A DNA stretch of 64,000 bases from positions 289,982,501 to 290,046,500 of the forward strand of contig NC_092341.1 of NCBI RefSeq assembly GCF_046630445.1. Reading direction: 5' to 3'. Below the pieces are notes generated by a model. That model had not been told where the DNA came from, made no database searches, and saw only the letters and a program-made list of their open reading frames with translations. Every line of letters begins with the position of its first letter. Position 1 is the stretch's first letter. Positions 34,110-46,695 of the stretch are shown here, piece after piece. The position numbers were made by a program, and so were the translations under genes. Origin of the DNA: Rutidosis leptorrhynchoides (taxonomy: Eukaryota; Streptophyta; Magnoliopsida; Asterales; Asteraceae).

Positions 34110-36683
34110 ATACAGTGGGGACAACCACCGTCCCACCCAGTGCCTTCCCAGCTAACCGCCTGGTGACCACTGAGTGTACCTCAGATACTGATTTTAGGGC
34201 CTGCCTCTCGGCTACTGCCAACCCTCGTAAGGGATCGCAAGGAGTAAGAGCCAATGCTTCGTCACAGGTAACACTGTGATAACCTCCTTTACGACTAACC
34301 CGCCACACATGGACGGCGTTATACCAGCTCTGATGCCAACTGTAGAGACCCGTCCTAATCCATCCGGACGAAGTCCATATCGATTATAAACGATTCACAA
34401 TAGTTGATTACATCGCGAGGTATTTGACTTCTATATGATACATTTTACAAACATTGCATTCGTTTTTAAAAGACAAACTTTCTTTTCATCGAAAGTTGAC
34501 ATTATGCATACCATTTCATAATACATCCAACTATATTTGACTTAATAATAATCTTGATGAACTCAACGACTCGAATGCAACGTCTTTCGAAATATGCTAT
34601 GAATGACTCCAAATAGTATCCTTAAAATGAGCTAATGCACAGCGGAAGATTTATTTCATACCTGAGAATAAACATGCTTTAAAGTGTCAACCAAAAGGTT
34701 GGTGAGTTCATTAGTTTAACATAAATAATCATTTTCATCATTTTAATAGACCACAAGATTTTCATTTTCATTTCTCATAAATATACGTCCCATGCATAGA
34801 GACAAAAATCATTCATATGGATTGAACACCTGGTAACCGACATTAACAAGATGCATATAAGAATATCCCCTATCATTCCGGAAAATCCTTCGGACATGAT
34901 ATAAAACAACATCGAAGTACTAAAGCATCCGCTACAACGGATGAGGTTCGCTAGGCCCAATAGATCTATCTTTAGGATTCGCGTCAATTAGTAGACTGGT
35001 TTACTAATTCTTAGGTTACCAAGTAAAAGGGGCATATTCGGCTTCGATCGTTCAACCATATAATGTAGTTTCGATTACTTGTGTCTATTTCGTAAAACAT
35101 TTATAAAAATTGTGCATGTATTCTCAGCCCAAAAATATAAAAGGTAAAAAAGCAAATGAAACTCACAATACTTTATTTTGTAGTAAAAATACATATGACG
35201 ACATTGAACAATACAGGGCTGACCTCGGATTCACGAACCTATATCAATTATATATATTAAAACATATAATCGAATAAGTTTATGTATTATGAGTAATTGT
35301 TATTTTAGTAACTTGTATGTTTCCTTAATAACTAAATTAACTATATTTATTTTATATGCTTCAGATAAATAATTAGTATTTATTATAAAAATATAAATGT
35401 TGTTGTATGATATGTATTAAATATATTCTTATATAGCTATTTATTTAGTAAAGTAACATTGATAATAATAAATAAAAATTTGTATCTTTTTATGATAATG
35501 ATAATACTAAAAGTAATTAGATTTAGTAATGATATTGATATAACTAGTTTTTATAATAATACTAATAATAATAATAACTATGATAATAATAATAATAGTA
35601 GTAATAATAATCTTAATATTATGCCATAATACTTCCACCTTATAAACTTAATACTAATATCATTATAACATTTACAAAGATCACATCTTATCATCATTCT
35701 TATTAGTTAATATAATTCCTAACATCTTCAAGATTATATTCATCTTTTTATAATCTCAATCTTAATCTTAATCATAATAATAGTAAAACTAAATAATAAT
35801 AAGTATACTTGGAATTCATATTCATGATAATAATAATAATAACAACATACTAACCAAATAATAATAATAATAATAATCATAATAATAATAATAAAACATG
35901 AGTAATAATAAAAATGCTACCTCAAGAATTGGCTCTTTAAAAAAAAATATAATGCCTGAGTCCGGAATTGAACCCACAACCTCTCGCTTAACAACCATAT
36001 GCCCAACCATTCCTCTGTTTACACCTTTCTGAATTATATTACCCAACTAATGTATTTAACCCGACAATTCCTGTTTTCCTTTTTATTCTTCTTAAAACTT
36101 CAATCGACCAGATCATCATCATTTTAAACGATCAGTATACGTGGGCTGAATGGGCCTATTGGGCCGTCTTTAACAGATTAGATACAGAATTCGTAAGCAG
36201 CCAAAAAAAAATCGTAGAATGAGGGTTTTGTTCTTGGGTTTTAATAGAAAGATCGAGCAAGATATGGTGGCTCTTCATCGTCATCATCTTGCATCGTAAT
36301 TACCATCATCTCGATCCTCATCATCATACGTTCGTTATTATTATTACTATGATATCCCAACATCATCATCGATCATCCTATATCCTTGTCACAATCACGA
36401 TTAATATAAAGTCAAGATCATAATCATCATCATTTGTTCGCTTAAATATCCACCGTTTTCTATAATCAAAATGTTTATACCTTGAACAAGGTTTACGTGA
36501 TTTTTGCTGGCATCGATAAAGAAACAGAAATAAGGACTAGCAGCTGCAGCAGTCCACTTAAAGTGGCAGCCCAAGTTGTATAAAAAATACGGCCCAACAT
36601 ATGAAATAAAAGCCCACGGTGTAGCAACCCTATGCAAAAGAACTTTGTAGATTTGGGTTTGGAAAGAAAAAAAAATAAGCAGC
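34110..36683 (-). mobile_element. Element H remnant: leader, primer-binding site and partial 5' LTR
   Basis: LTR sequence starts TGTAGAGACCCGTCC at 34341 and is close to the LTRs of G and F at that end. The primer-binding site at 34327-34338 is a variant, minus strand TGGCATCAGAGC. About 230 bases of GC-richer leader lie to its left and then similarity stops. The LTR contains AAT-rich sequence and a tRNA-like stretch, as in G. It is interrupted at 36684 by LTR fragment I and its far end is not seen. The open frame 34308-34054 over the leader has no recognisable motif. Confidence 0.65.
35939..36012 (-). ncRNA. tRNA-like, Pol III promoter-like stretch inside LTR H
   Basis: The minus strand has a box-A-like TGGTTGGGCATATGG (about 36007-35993), a good box B GGTTCAATTCC (35973-35963) and a T run at 35946-35939. 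It is the counterpart of 6220-6295 in element G. Confidence 0.45.
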
Positions 36684-38152
36684 TGTAACGACCCGTCAAA
36701 ATCGCTATTGACGCGGCACGTTAATCATTGATTCTACAGTGAGGTTTTGACCTCTATATGATACGTTTTGATAAAATATTGCATTCATTAAAATAAGTGA
36801 CTTTCTAAACATAGATAGTTATAAATATGTGGGCGAGTGCTTAGGTATAAGCAAAACCCCAAAATACATAAGTCTTTAATTTACAGGTTGACATCACAGT
36901 CCAATTATTTATTACATAACGCAGTTTTATTTTGAATGCAATAAACTTTGTACAAAGCATGAGAGACTCCATGCAGGCAACAAGCACATCACAGCGGAAG
37001 CAGTCTAAGGACCTGAGAATAAAACATGCTAAAAAGTCAACACGAATGTTGGTGAGATATAGGTTTAATTGCTTGAGTCATAAGTATATAAAGATAGACC
37101 ACAAGATTTCATCAAAAGTTTATCAATAGATTCTACATAACAGAGCACCCTGGTAACTAAACTTAACGCTATAATGATAATTACCCCATTCGTTTTAATA
37201 CACGCAAACCAACGTGTCATAAACTCAAATAACATACGTCTGTTAAAAGGCTAGCGCTCTAGCTCGGACGGGGATGTCAAGCCCTATGGATCCATATACA
37301 ATTATTCGCGCCCACCAGTCCATATCCTATGTACTGGCAGCTACTAGTTACCAAAGCTAAGGAATTTTTGGTTTAACTCAGTGTAGAATTTAGTATGTAC
37401 TTGTGTCTTATTGCGTTTAAAATAAATTGCATGTATTCTCAGCCTAAAAATATTTAAAGTATTTAAAAAGGGAGACTATAACTCACAGTTCAATATTGAG
37501 ACTCAATATTGTAGACAAATTACGTAGACGTAATGATGGTAGATGACTGTATGGTTGGCCTTGGATTCAAGAACAATACCCCAAACAATACCCAATATTT
37601 TCTTAGCTTAAAGCGGTTTGAAACCCGAATTAAAAACATCCTCGTATATACCTTATTATTATTAAATTTAAATTTAAAATTATAATTATAATATAAATAT
37701 AAATAAAGATTATAGAAGAAGAAAAAAAGTGTGAGGAAATCCGTCGAGCAAACTGACCTTTTATAATACTTTTGCATTTACTGTAGCTCATGTGATCGCA
37801 TGAGTTTTCAGTGTTTTTGCCATGCGATCGCATGGCCGCCTTTTCCATTTTTGTTTGCTAGTTCGTCGACATCAAATAGTGTTACTGTAGCAAATAGTGT
37901 TACTGTAGCAAATAGTGTTTACTGTAGCAAATCATTGTAGCAAAGTGGTTTTCACTGTAGCAATGTAGCAAAATACGGTTTCACTGTAGCAAATAGTGTT
38001 TTACTGTAGCAAATAGTGTTTTACTGTAGTAAATAGTGTTTTACTGTAGCAAAGTCGTTTTTACAGTAGCAATTAGTGTTTTACTTGTACATCTTATAAT
38101 ATATATATTTATATGTATATTTACATAATATTAAATCATATAGAGAGTTGGT
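36684..38152 (-). mobile_element. LTR fragment I (related to solo LTR J)
   Basis: It starts TGTAACGACCCGTC and carries the shared hairpins (36741-36754, 37038-37051), the paired palindromes at 37789-37835 and a run of GTGTTTTACTGTAGCAAATA-like units at about 37871-38085. The other LTR terminus is missing: near 38153 the sequence changes directly to the internal region of element F. Confidence 0.7.
37871..38085. repeat. Tandem GTGTTTACTGTAGCAAATA-type repeats
   Basis: About ten imperfect units of ~20-26 bases. Solo LTR J has a diverged set in the opposite orientation at about 11860-11965. Confidence 0.8.
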
Positions 38153-38514
38153 TTAAATGACGATAAATAAAATTGCGAGAATGTAAATTGCGATAAATAA
38201 AATGTGATAATTAAAAGGTAATACGGTATTAACAGTTAGCTAGGAACAGTTAGCGTGGATTCTTAACAAAATTTCTCATAGTTAATTTGTTTGTTTCTAA
38301 CAAATTTTATTTTGTCCAATGTTTTCTTCATTATGCCACTTGTTGAATTCTGATAAATCAAAATCCCAATATGAAATTGAATGAAAAGGGTTATTCTGCA
38401 GTGAACGGATACGTATATCGGTGGTTGTAAATAGGATAGTAAATGACTGTTGAATTAGATTTGAAAGAATATACAGTGTACTAATTAATGTGAAATCTAA
38501 ATATTCCCCGGGTA

Positions 38515-38529
38515 TTACCTACCCGTTAA
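38515..38529 (-). other. Internal PPT-like motif, element F
   Basis: Minus strand TTAACGGGTAGGTAA, as in G at 3231-3245. Confidence 0.6.
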
Positions 38530-38764
38530 AATATTTTCACCATTAACAGTTTGTTCGATAAAAATTTTAATTACAATCTTTATGAAAATATATATACATA
38601 TATATTTTCTTCAGATATAGTCATGAATTTAATGAGTTAATGTGATATTAATCTCATTTGATTTACCATTAGAACAAGAATATATAATCTCTAAAACATT
38701 AGAGATTACATAATCGCCATGTCGAATGAAAATAAAATAGATAGGACGATACGTAGAACGATGA

Positions 38765-39271
38765 TTATACTCGAGGTACAGAATGATATATCGAAGTTGG
38801 TGATGCAGATGTTGTTGTTGGTGGTACTAATGCTGTTGGTGCTAAGGTTGGTGATGTTACTGGTGTTGGTGATACTGCTGGTGCTTGCAAATTGTGTACC
38901 GTGCTCTCTAAAGTTAACACTCGAGCTCGGAGTTCTTTAACTTCTTCTACTAACCCTGGTTGGTTATCAGTGTGAGGTACAGATCGGATATCTTCTCTAG
39001 TTCCGTTAATGGTAGTCTCAAGACGAAAAATTCTGGCAAAAAGGGTATAAACGGTGTTGTGAACAGGTTCGCCGGTGAGCGGGTCGAGTACTCCAAGGTT
39101 AGGTGGTAGATTCGGTTCATGATATGGAGTACCTTCTTCCCTTTTCCATAGGGTGAGTATGTCGCGAACCCACCCCCATTTTCTCCAGTAATCACGGTAG
39201 TTGATTGGTTGGTGTGCTCCTGTCACGCTATCTTCGGAGTCAGAGGAACTTGGTCGATTCGTAGAGGCCAT
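38765..39271 (-). CDS. 168-residue element ORF, intact copy (Trp-rich core, coiled coil)
   Basis: Start chosen at the Met at 39271 (MASTNRPSSSDSED). The frame is open further up to 39421, but the homologous copy in G is closed there. Order: Ser/Asp-rich N-terminus (1-20), conserved core WRKWGWVRDILTLWKREEG and LTGEPVHNTVYTLFARIFRLE (about 28-85), a heptad-like ELRARVLTLESTVHNLQ (about 112-128) that should form a short coiled coil, and a Pro/Thr/Ser-rich tail. Element C has a clearly diverged homologue that keeps the core and coiled coil, so the protein has probably been maintained. No known domain is recognised. A role in RNA packaging or in hijacking the partner's Gag is conceivable but unsupported. 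Confidence 0.6.
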   Translation of the reverse strand: MASTNRPSSSDSEDSVTGAHQPINYRDYWRKWGWVRDILTLWKREEGTPYHEPNLPPNLGVLDPLTGEPVHNTVYTLFARIFRLETTINGTREDIRSVPHTDNQPGLVEEVKELRARVLTLESTVHNLQAPAVSPTPVTSPTLAPTALVPPTTTSASPTSIYHSVPRV

Positions 39272-39697
39272 CTTACGCGATCTCAGGAAAGATTTTTGGC
39301 GTGAAGAGTTTAGTGACAGCAATTGATGGTTGGATGGCATTCTCAATGCATAATTTGCATAGATATATATAGTACCAGGATCCCTTAAATTAAGGAGAAA
39401 TTTACGAGAGATATCAGGCAAGGTCTACAGTAACAGATACGTTAAGATATGTATTGTCAGATACGCTAAGGTATGAATTTTGTCTATACACTATTCATGC
39501 AGTCAATGCAGTAAAACGTGTCTAGACTAAGAATAATGAGTAAGTGATTTCCTAAGGATGATAAGCAGATGATTTTCGACAAAAATGATAAGCAAAACTT
39601 TTGACATGCAGACACGGTCGAAGTCCAGACTCACTAATGCATCCTAACAACTATCAGTTAGTCATACTAATGCAAGACCTGGTTCACTAAGACCACC

Positions 39698-39709
39698 GCT
39701 CTGATACCA
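39698..39709 (-). other. Primer-binding site, element F
   Basis: Minus strand TGGTATCAGAGC, two bases from the 5' LTR at 39712. Confidence 0.85.
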
Positions 39710-40108
39710 ACTGAAAGGACCCGTCCTAATCCATCCGGACGAAGTCCATATCGATTATAAACGAATCACAACAGTTGATTACATCGCGAGGTACTTGACC
39801 TCTATATGATACATTTTACAAACATTGCATTCGTTTTTGAAAAGACAATATTTCATTACATCGAAAGTGGACGGCATGCATACCATTTTATAATTTATCC
39901 AACCATAATTGACTTAATAATAATATTAATGAACTCAACGACTTGAATGCAACATCTTTTGAAATATACCATGAATGATTCCAAGTAATGTCTCTAATAC
40001 GAGTTAATGCACAGCGGAAGATTTCTTTAGTACCTGAGAATAAACATGCTTTAAAGTGTCAACCAAAAGGTTGGTGAGTTCATTAGTTTAGCAAAAATAA
40101 TCATTTCA

Positions 40109-43100
40109 TGTAGTGACCCGAACTTTTCCATGTTTATATTTATTAATTGAGATTGATATTTACATGATTAAATGTTTCCAACATGTTAAGCAATCAAACT
40201 TGTTAAGACTTGATTAATTGAAATATGTTTCATATAGACAATTGACCACCCAAGTTGACCGGTGATTCACGAACGTTAAAACTTGTAAAAACTATATGAT
40301 GACATATATATGGATATATATATAGTTAACATGATACTATGATAAGTAAACATATCATTAAGTATATTAACAATGAACTACATATGTAAAAACAAGACTA
40401 CTAACTTAATGATTTTTAAACGAGACATATATGTAACGATTATCGTTGTAAAGACATTTAATGTATATATATCATATTAAGAGATATTCATACATGATAA
40501 TATCATGATAATATAATAATTTAAAATCTCATTTGATATTATAAACATTGGGTTAACAACATTTAACAAGATCGTTAACCTAAAAGTTTCAAAACAACAC
40601 TTACATGTAACGACTAACGATGACTTAACGACTCAGTTAAAATGTATATACATGTAGTGTTTTAATATGTATTTATACACTTTTGAAAGACTTCAATACA
40701 CTTATCAAAATACTTCTACTTAACAAAAATGCTTACAATTACATCCTCGTTCAGTTTCATCAACAATTCTACTCGTATGCACCCGTATTCGTACTCGTAC
40801 AATACACAGCTTTTAGATGTATGTACTATTGGTATATACACTCCAATGATCAGCTCTTAGCAGCCCATGTGAGTCACCTAACACATGTGGGAACCATCAT
40901 TTGGCAACTAGCATGAAATATCTCATAAAATTACAAAAATATGAGTAATCATTCATGACTTATTTACATGAAAACAAAATAACATATCCTTTATATCTAA
41001 TCCATACACCAACGACCAAAAACACCTACAAACACTTTCATTCTTCAATTTTCTTCATCTAATTGATCTCTCTCAAGTTCTATCTTCAAGTTCTAAGTGT
41101 TCTTCATAAATTCCAAAAGTTCTAGTTTCATAAAATCAAGAATACTTTCAAGTTTGCTAGCTCACTTCCAATCTTGTAAGGTGATCATCCAACCTCAAGA
41201 AATCTTTGTTTCTTACAGTAGGTTATCATTCTAATACAAGGTAATAATCATATTCAAACTTTGGTTCAATTTCTATAACTATAACAATCTTATTTTAAGT
41301 GATGATCTTACTTGAACTTGTTTTCGTGTCATGATTCTGCTTCAAGAACTTCGAGCCATCCAAGGATCCATTGAAGCTAGATCCATTTTTCTTTTTTCCA
41401 GTAGGTTTATCCAAGGAACTTAAGGTAGTAATGATGTTCATAACATCATTCGATTCATACATATAAAGCTATCTTATTCGAAGGTTTAAACTTGTAATCA
41501 CTAGAACATAGTTTAATTAATTCTAAACTTGTTCGCAAACAAAAGTTAATCCTTCTAACTTGACTTTTAAAATAAACTAAACACATGTTCTATATCTATA
41601 TGATATGCTAACTTAATGATTTAAAACCTGGAAACACGAAAAACACCGTAAAACCGGATTTACGCCGTCGTAGTAACACCGCGGACTGTTTTGGGTTAGT
41701 TAATTAAAAACTATGATAAACTTTGATTTAAAAGTTGTTATTCTGAGAAAATGATTTTTATTATGAACATGAAACTATATCCAAAAATTATGGTTAAACT
41801 CAAAGTGGAAGTATGTTTTCTAAAATGGTCATCTAGATGTCGTTCTTTCGACTGAAATGACTACCTTTACAAAAACGACTTGTAACTTATTTTTCCGACT
41901 ATAAACCTATACTTTTTCTGTTTAGATTCATAAAATAGAGTTCAATATGAAACCATAGCAATTTGATTCACTCAAAACGGATTTAAAATGAAGAAGTTAT
42001 GGGTAAAACAAGATTGGATAATTTTTCTCATTTTAGCTACGTGAAAATTGGTAACAAATATATTCCAACCATAACTTAATCAACTTGTATTGTATATTAT
42101 GTAATCTTGAGATACCATAGACACGTATACAATGTTTCGACCTATCATGTCGACACATCTATATATATTTCAGAACAACCATAGACACTCTATATGTGAA
42201 TGTTGGAGTTAGCTATGCAGGGTTGAGGTTGATTCCAAAATATGTATAGTTTGAGTTGTGATCAATACTGAGATACGTATACACTGGGTCGTGGATTGAT
42301 TCAAGATAATATTTATCGATTTATTTATGTATATCTAACTGTGGACAACTAGTTATAGGTTACTAACGAGGACAGCTAACTTAATAAACTTAAAACATCA
42401 AAATATATTAAAAGTGTTGTAAATATATTTTGAACATACTTTGATATACATGTATATATTGTTATAGGTTCGTGAATCAACCAGTGGCTAAGTCTTACTT
42501 TCCGACGAAGTAAAAATCTGTGAAAGTGAGTTATAGTCCCACTTTTGAAATCTAATATTTTTGGGATGAGAATACATGCAGGTTTTATAAATGATTTACA
42601 AAATAGACACAAGTACGTGAAATTACATTCTATGGTTGAATTATCGAAATCGAATATGCCCCTTTTTATTAAGTCTGGTAATCTAAGAATTAGGGAACAG
42701 ACACCCTAATTGACGCGAATCCTAAAGATAGATCTATTGGGCTTAACAAACCCCATCCAAAGTACCGGATGCTTTAGTACTTCGAAATTTATATCATATC
42801 CGAAGGGTGTCCCGGAATGATGGGGATATTCTTATATATGCATCTTGTTAATGTCGGTTACCAGGTGTTCACCATATGAATGATTTTTATCTCTATGTAT
42901 GGGATGTGTATTGAAATATGAAATCTTGTGGTCTATTATTATGATTTGATATATATAGGTTAAACCTATAACTCACCAACATTTTTGTTGACGTTTTAAG
43001 CATGTTTATTCTCAGGTGATTATTAAGAGCTTCCGCTGTCGCATACTTAAATAAGGACGAGATTTGGAGTCCATGCTTGTATGATATTGTGTAAAAACTG

Positions 43101-43358
43101 CATTCAAGAAACTTATTTTGTTGTAACATATTTGTATTGTAAACCATTATGTAATGGTCGTGTGTAAACAGGATATTTTAGATTATCATTATTTGATAAT
43201 CTACGTAAAGCTTTTTAAACCTTTATTGATGAAATAAAGGTTATGGTTTGTTTTAAAATGAATGCAGTCTTTGAAAAACGTCTCATATAGAGGTCAAAAC
43301 CTCGCAACGAAATCAATTAATATGGAACGTTTTTAATCAATAAGAACGGGACATTTCA
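40109..43358 (+). repeat. Element E 5' LTR
   Basis: 3250 bases, reverse-complement homologue of the element A LTRs. A TATAAAT at 42596-42602, conserved in the family, is a candidate LTR promoter box. Confidence 0.9.
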
Positions 43359-43360
43359 GT

Positions 43361-43372
43361 TGGTATCCGAGC
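43361..43372 (+). other. Primer-binding site, element E (one mismatch)
   Basis: TGGTATCCGAGC. Relatives have TGGTATCAGAGC, so A has changed to C at the eighth base. Confidence 0.8.
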
Positions 43373-43567
43373 GTTGGTCTTAGAGAACCAGAAAATTTGC
43401 ATTAGTGTGTCTTATCGAGTTTGTTAGGATGCATTAGTGAGTCTGGACTTCGACCGTGTTTTCTTTAAAAATGATTGCTTAACATTTTTGTTGGAAACTA
43501 TATATTTTTAACATATGAATATTATGTGATATATTAATCTCTTAACGTGTTTGATATTATGTGATAG

Positions 43568-43893
43568 ATGTCTACCTCTAGAACAAGTCCCATTGACTCA
43601 CCTAATAATAATGAAGAGTCAAATGTAAATTGGAATGATTCGTGGACTGATTCACAAGTTCCCGAAGAGGAACCGGAAGAAGAGTCGGAACCGGAAGAAG
43701 AATCGGAACTGGAAGAAGAATCGGAACCGGAAGAAGAAATAGAACCGGTGGGGGAAATAATAAAACGGTTAAGTAAAAGAGAATCCTCAACCAACCGACC
43801 ATGGTTAATTATGGTCAATGGTGTTTCCGCCAAGGAAGCAAAATATTGGGAGGATTACCAATTCTCCGATGAATCGGATTCCGACGAGAATTC
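43568..43893 (+). pseudogene. Acidic repeat protein of element E, interrupted by element D
   Basis: Same start as in A and B (MSTSRTSPIDSPNNN), with the Glu/Ser repeat block carrying a Pro-to-Leu change (SELEEE). The element frame ends at 43893, where the element D LTR begins. The remaining codons up to 43933 are translated LTR and not part of the protein. Confidence 0.8.
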
Positions 43894-46255
43894 TGTAAGA
43901 CCCGAATATTTATTTTGTATACTTGTTTATTAAAGGCATATGAGATCGGGCTTCGTTGAATATTTATATATATTAAAATTGGAAAAGAGCTGAATCTGTC
44001 AATCTGCGCGCCGCGCAAAGCGGCCGCGCGCCGCGCAAACGCGCTGACAGAACCTATCTTGTTTTATTTATTTTAAATGAAGGGTATTTGGGTAATTTCA
44101 CATGGGGCCGGATTTGTGGGCATTATCAGTTGGTTTAGATCCAACTTTGGATCATTTCACATCCATTCATCATCCTCATCCATTCTTAGAGAGAGAGAGA
44201 GAGAGAGGTCTAGTGAGAGATTTGAGGTTTTGGGGAAGAAGAAGCTCGAATCGATCAAAGTCTCGGGTTTTAAAGTTGTTCCTTTCGTTCTCGGCTATGC
44301 GGTGATAGTATTGGTAAGCTCAAACTCCGAATTTCATCTATTTAATTTGATATTCAAGTTAGGGTTTTGAGTTAATTTGTTGTAATACCCTTTTAGGTGA
44401 TGAAATGGGTTTAGTGATGCTAGTAATCGGGTTTGTTGTTAATTGTTGGTGGATTTTGAGTTGGCGAACTAATTGGCCATGTTTAGAACTTTAATTTGAG
44501 TTTAATCACTTAAGTAGGTGATTATGGAAGTGTTGAAACCCATTTAGGGTAATTTGGTTGACTAGTTGTGACTTTGGGTCAAATTAGGGTTTGGTGGTGA
44601 TTATGACCCATTTGGCGATTTAATGAGGTTTGTAAACTTAAAATGGATTAAGTTGAAGTATTAAACCAAGTTAAATGTGTTTTGGTGTCAAAACTTGTAA
44701 AGGATGAGATTTTGACCTTTATGGGTCAAAATTAGGGTTTAAGTGTCAAAATGGGTATGACACGTGTTTGGCACTTGTGTTCGGGTTTAATTGGCATATT
44801 AGGACCATTCTCACTTGTGTTAGTGATTATTGGTTAGTTTGGGTACGGTTTGTGCTTGGAAGTGCATTTGGGTCGAAATGGCACTAAGTGACGAATTGGG
44901 TTAATTTGTGAATCCAATCTAATTGTGTTGTGGTATTTGTGATAATGGAATAGGTATTTTCCATCGGCGAGTTGCGGTTTACTTGGAAGCTTTCTTCAAG
45001 ACTTCAAGGTGAGTGATAATATCCTATATGCATATGTATGTGTAGGATGGGTGCGGGTCGGGTGAAGTGATTCTCGGTTATAGAGCTCACTTCACATATA
45101 GGTGGATTTGAAGGACTTGTGTATGAGTCCAATTGGCACGTTTGTGCGTCTTGGTTGACCATCTTTGGCGAAGTACACGTTTGTGTGCACGTTATCACAC
45201 TTGGTTGTGATTTGGTTGTTATAACCCTAATGGCGAAGGGTTGATATGGTTGTGTGGTGGATTTTATAATCCCGTGACCGTGGGTTTTAGTATTGTGAAA
45301 TGAATCTCGGGTAGTGCGGATTCATGGTGACTCGGGTTGTTCGGTCACCTTATTGGAGGTAATGAATCTCGGGTAGTGCGGATTCATGATGACTCGGGTT
45401 GTTCGGTCATCTTATGGTTGAGAAGTGAATTTCGGGTTGTGCGAATTCACAAGGCTCGGGTTGTTCGGCCAATGTTCGTGTGTTTGAGGTTAAGGGGTTA
45501 ACCTTGTTCGTTTATATTATTATATATATATTAATGTGTTGTTGTGTTGTAGCTAACCCTCCGGGTGTAGCTATTTGGCGATGTTTACTTTGTCGTTGAT
45601 GGACTATCTTTTGTGTTGTATCTTTAGCTCGTTGCTTAGATCGTACGGTATGCTTAGTGTAGACGCTTTATACTTGGATGCTTCGGTATGCGGTATTTGT
45701 TTGTGTGGCGTATTCATTTTATACATATATATGTATGTAGTATGTTATCATTCACTAAGCATTAGCTTACCCTCTCGTTGTTGACTCTTTTTATAGATCG
45801 CATGCGGACGGTGGCTCGGGTAAGTGCGAGGACTAGAAGACTTTCATAGCTTGCTTTAGAGACTTGCTTTTGGATCGTTTAGGATTGGGTAGCGTATCCC
45901 CGATTGCCATGCTCGGCTTTGTGTTGTATTAAAGTCTTAAAGTCGAAAATGGTATTTTGGTACTTAAGGTGGTAAAATGGGTCGATGTGGGACCCGCTTC
46001 GTAAACTTAATTTTATTAATTAAACGTGTTAGTTTTATATGTATGAATTCATGGTTAAAAGCGTTTTGGCTAAAAACGTCGGGAACGGGTCAAACATTTT
46101 CACATTTCAAGGAAAACCGGACAGCGGGCTGCCAGACAGGTTCTGCGCGCCGCGCAACCTGTTGGCGCGCCGCGCAACTCAGCCAACAGCAAAAAAAAAT
46201 TTTTTGTCATGAAATTTAACGGGGTTTTATACGCGGTATGGTTTGGGTTGTTACA
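43894..46255 (+). repeat. Element D 5' LTR
   Basis: It carries two pairs of GC-rich motifs GCGCGCCGCGCAA (44006-44039 and 46145-46178) and a 62-base tandem repeat. It includes a GA-rich microsatellite at about 44190-44207. Confidence 0.85.
45302..45487. repeat. 62-base tandem repeat, three copies, in LTR D
   Basis: Units begin GAATCTCGGGTAGTGCGG at 45302 and 45364 and a diverged GAATTTCGGGTTGTGCG at 45426. Each contains a CTCGGGTTGTTCGG block. The third is shorter and more diverged. Confidence 0.85.
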
Positions 46256-46257
46256 AG

Positions 46258-46269
46258 TGGTATCAGAGG
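46258..46269 (+). other. Primer-binding site, element D
   Basis: TGGTATCAGAGG, initiator tRNA-Met type with a final G in place of C. Confidence 0.8.
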
Positions 46270-46695
46270 ATGGTCTAAGGGATTTAGGTGACTTGAGATA
46301 AGTGCCTAGACTTAGACTTTTGTGTGCGCGTAATTTGTTGCGGGACTTGTAGGATTACGGGTCAGGAACGGGTTTAGTTAGTGCCTTGTTTATAGGTTGA
46401 CTAACGTTTATATTAGTAATGCGGATATTATTAATATATTATTTGTGTTGTGGGGTAATTCTCGCGTGTGCTTCTATCGCGTAGAATTTTGTTTGTGTTT
46501 GTTTATAGCATCGAGCGAGGCGGTCGTTGTACTAACGAGTCGATGCGGCGTGCGTGCGTAATAAGAACTTGCAGACCTTATTACGGGTGCAAATCGTGTC
46601 TAACAAGTGATGTACGACGAGTGTTTAGCAAGATGGGGTGGTGTTGTGCGTGTCGTTTTATACGTGCGTGGACTAATCGTTTTGCATTCTTTAGA

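Larger units (their letters stand above)
38153..40108 (-). mobile_element. Element F: partial non-autonomous LTR element
   Basis: Internal sequence from 38153 matches element G from about 2845 onward. The 3' part of the internal region and the 3' LTR are missing at the junction with I. It keeps an internal PPT-like motif (38515-38529), an intact 168-codon ORF, a primer-binding site (39698-39709) and the first 397 bases of the 5' LTR (39712-40108, TGAAAGGACCCG). Element E is inserted at 40109. Confidence 0.8.
40109..43893 (+). mobile_element. Element E: A-family chromovirus, left part only (plus strand)
   Basis: 5' LTR 40109-43358 (TGTAGTGACCCG to GGGACATTTCA), primer-binding site 43361-43372, leader, and the start of the acidic ORF at 43568. 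It is cut at 43894 by element D. The base pairs before it, TTTCA (40104-40108), should recur at its right end outside the window. Its LTR reads opposite to those of A and B. Confidence 0.9.

Noticed and set aside
34054-34308. 84-codon ORF on the minus strand
   Set aside because: It covers the leader next to a primer-binding site, contains no motif, and its tail is AT-rich flank.
45302-45487. Possible CRISPR-like array
   Set aside because: Units are contiguous tandem copies without unique spacers, in a plant LTR.
46468-46695. Cys/Arg-rich N-terminal extension of the element D gag
   Set aside because: Does not resemble gag. The downstream Met at 46696 starts a typical gag N-terminus, so the extension is probably leader.
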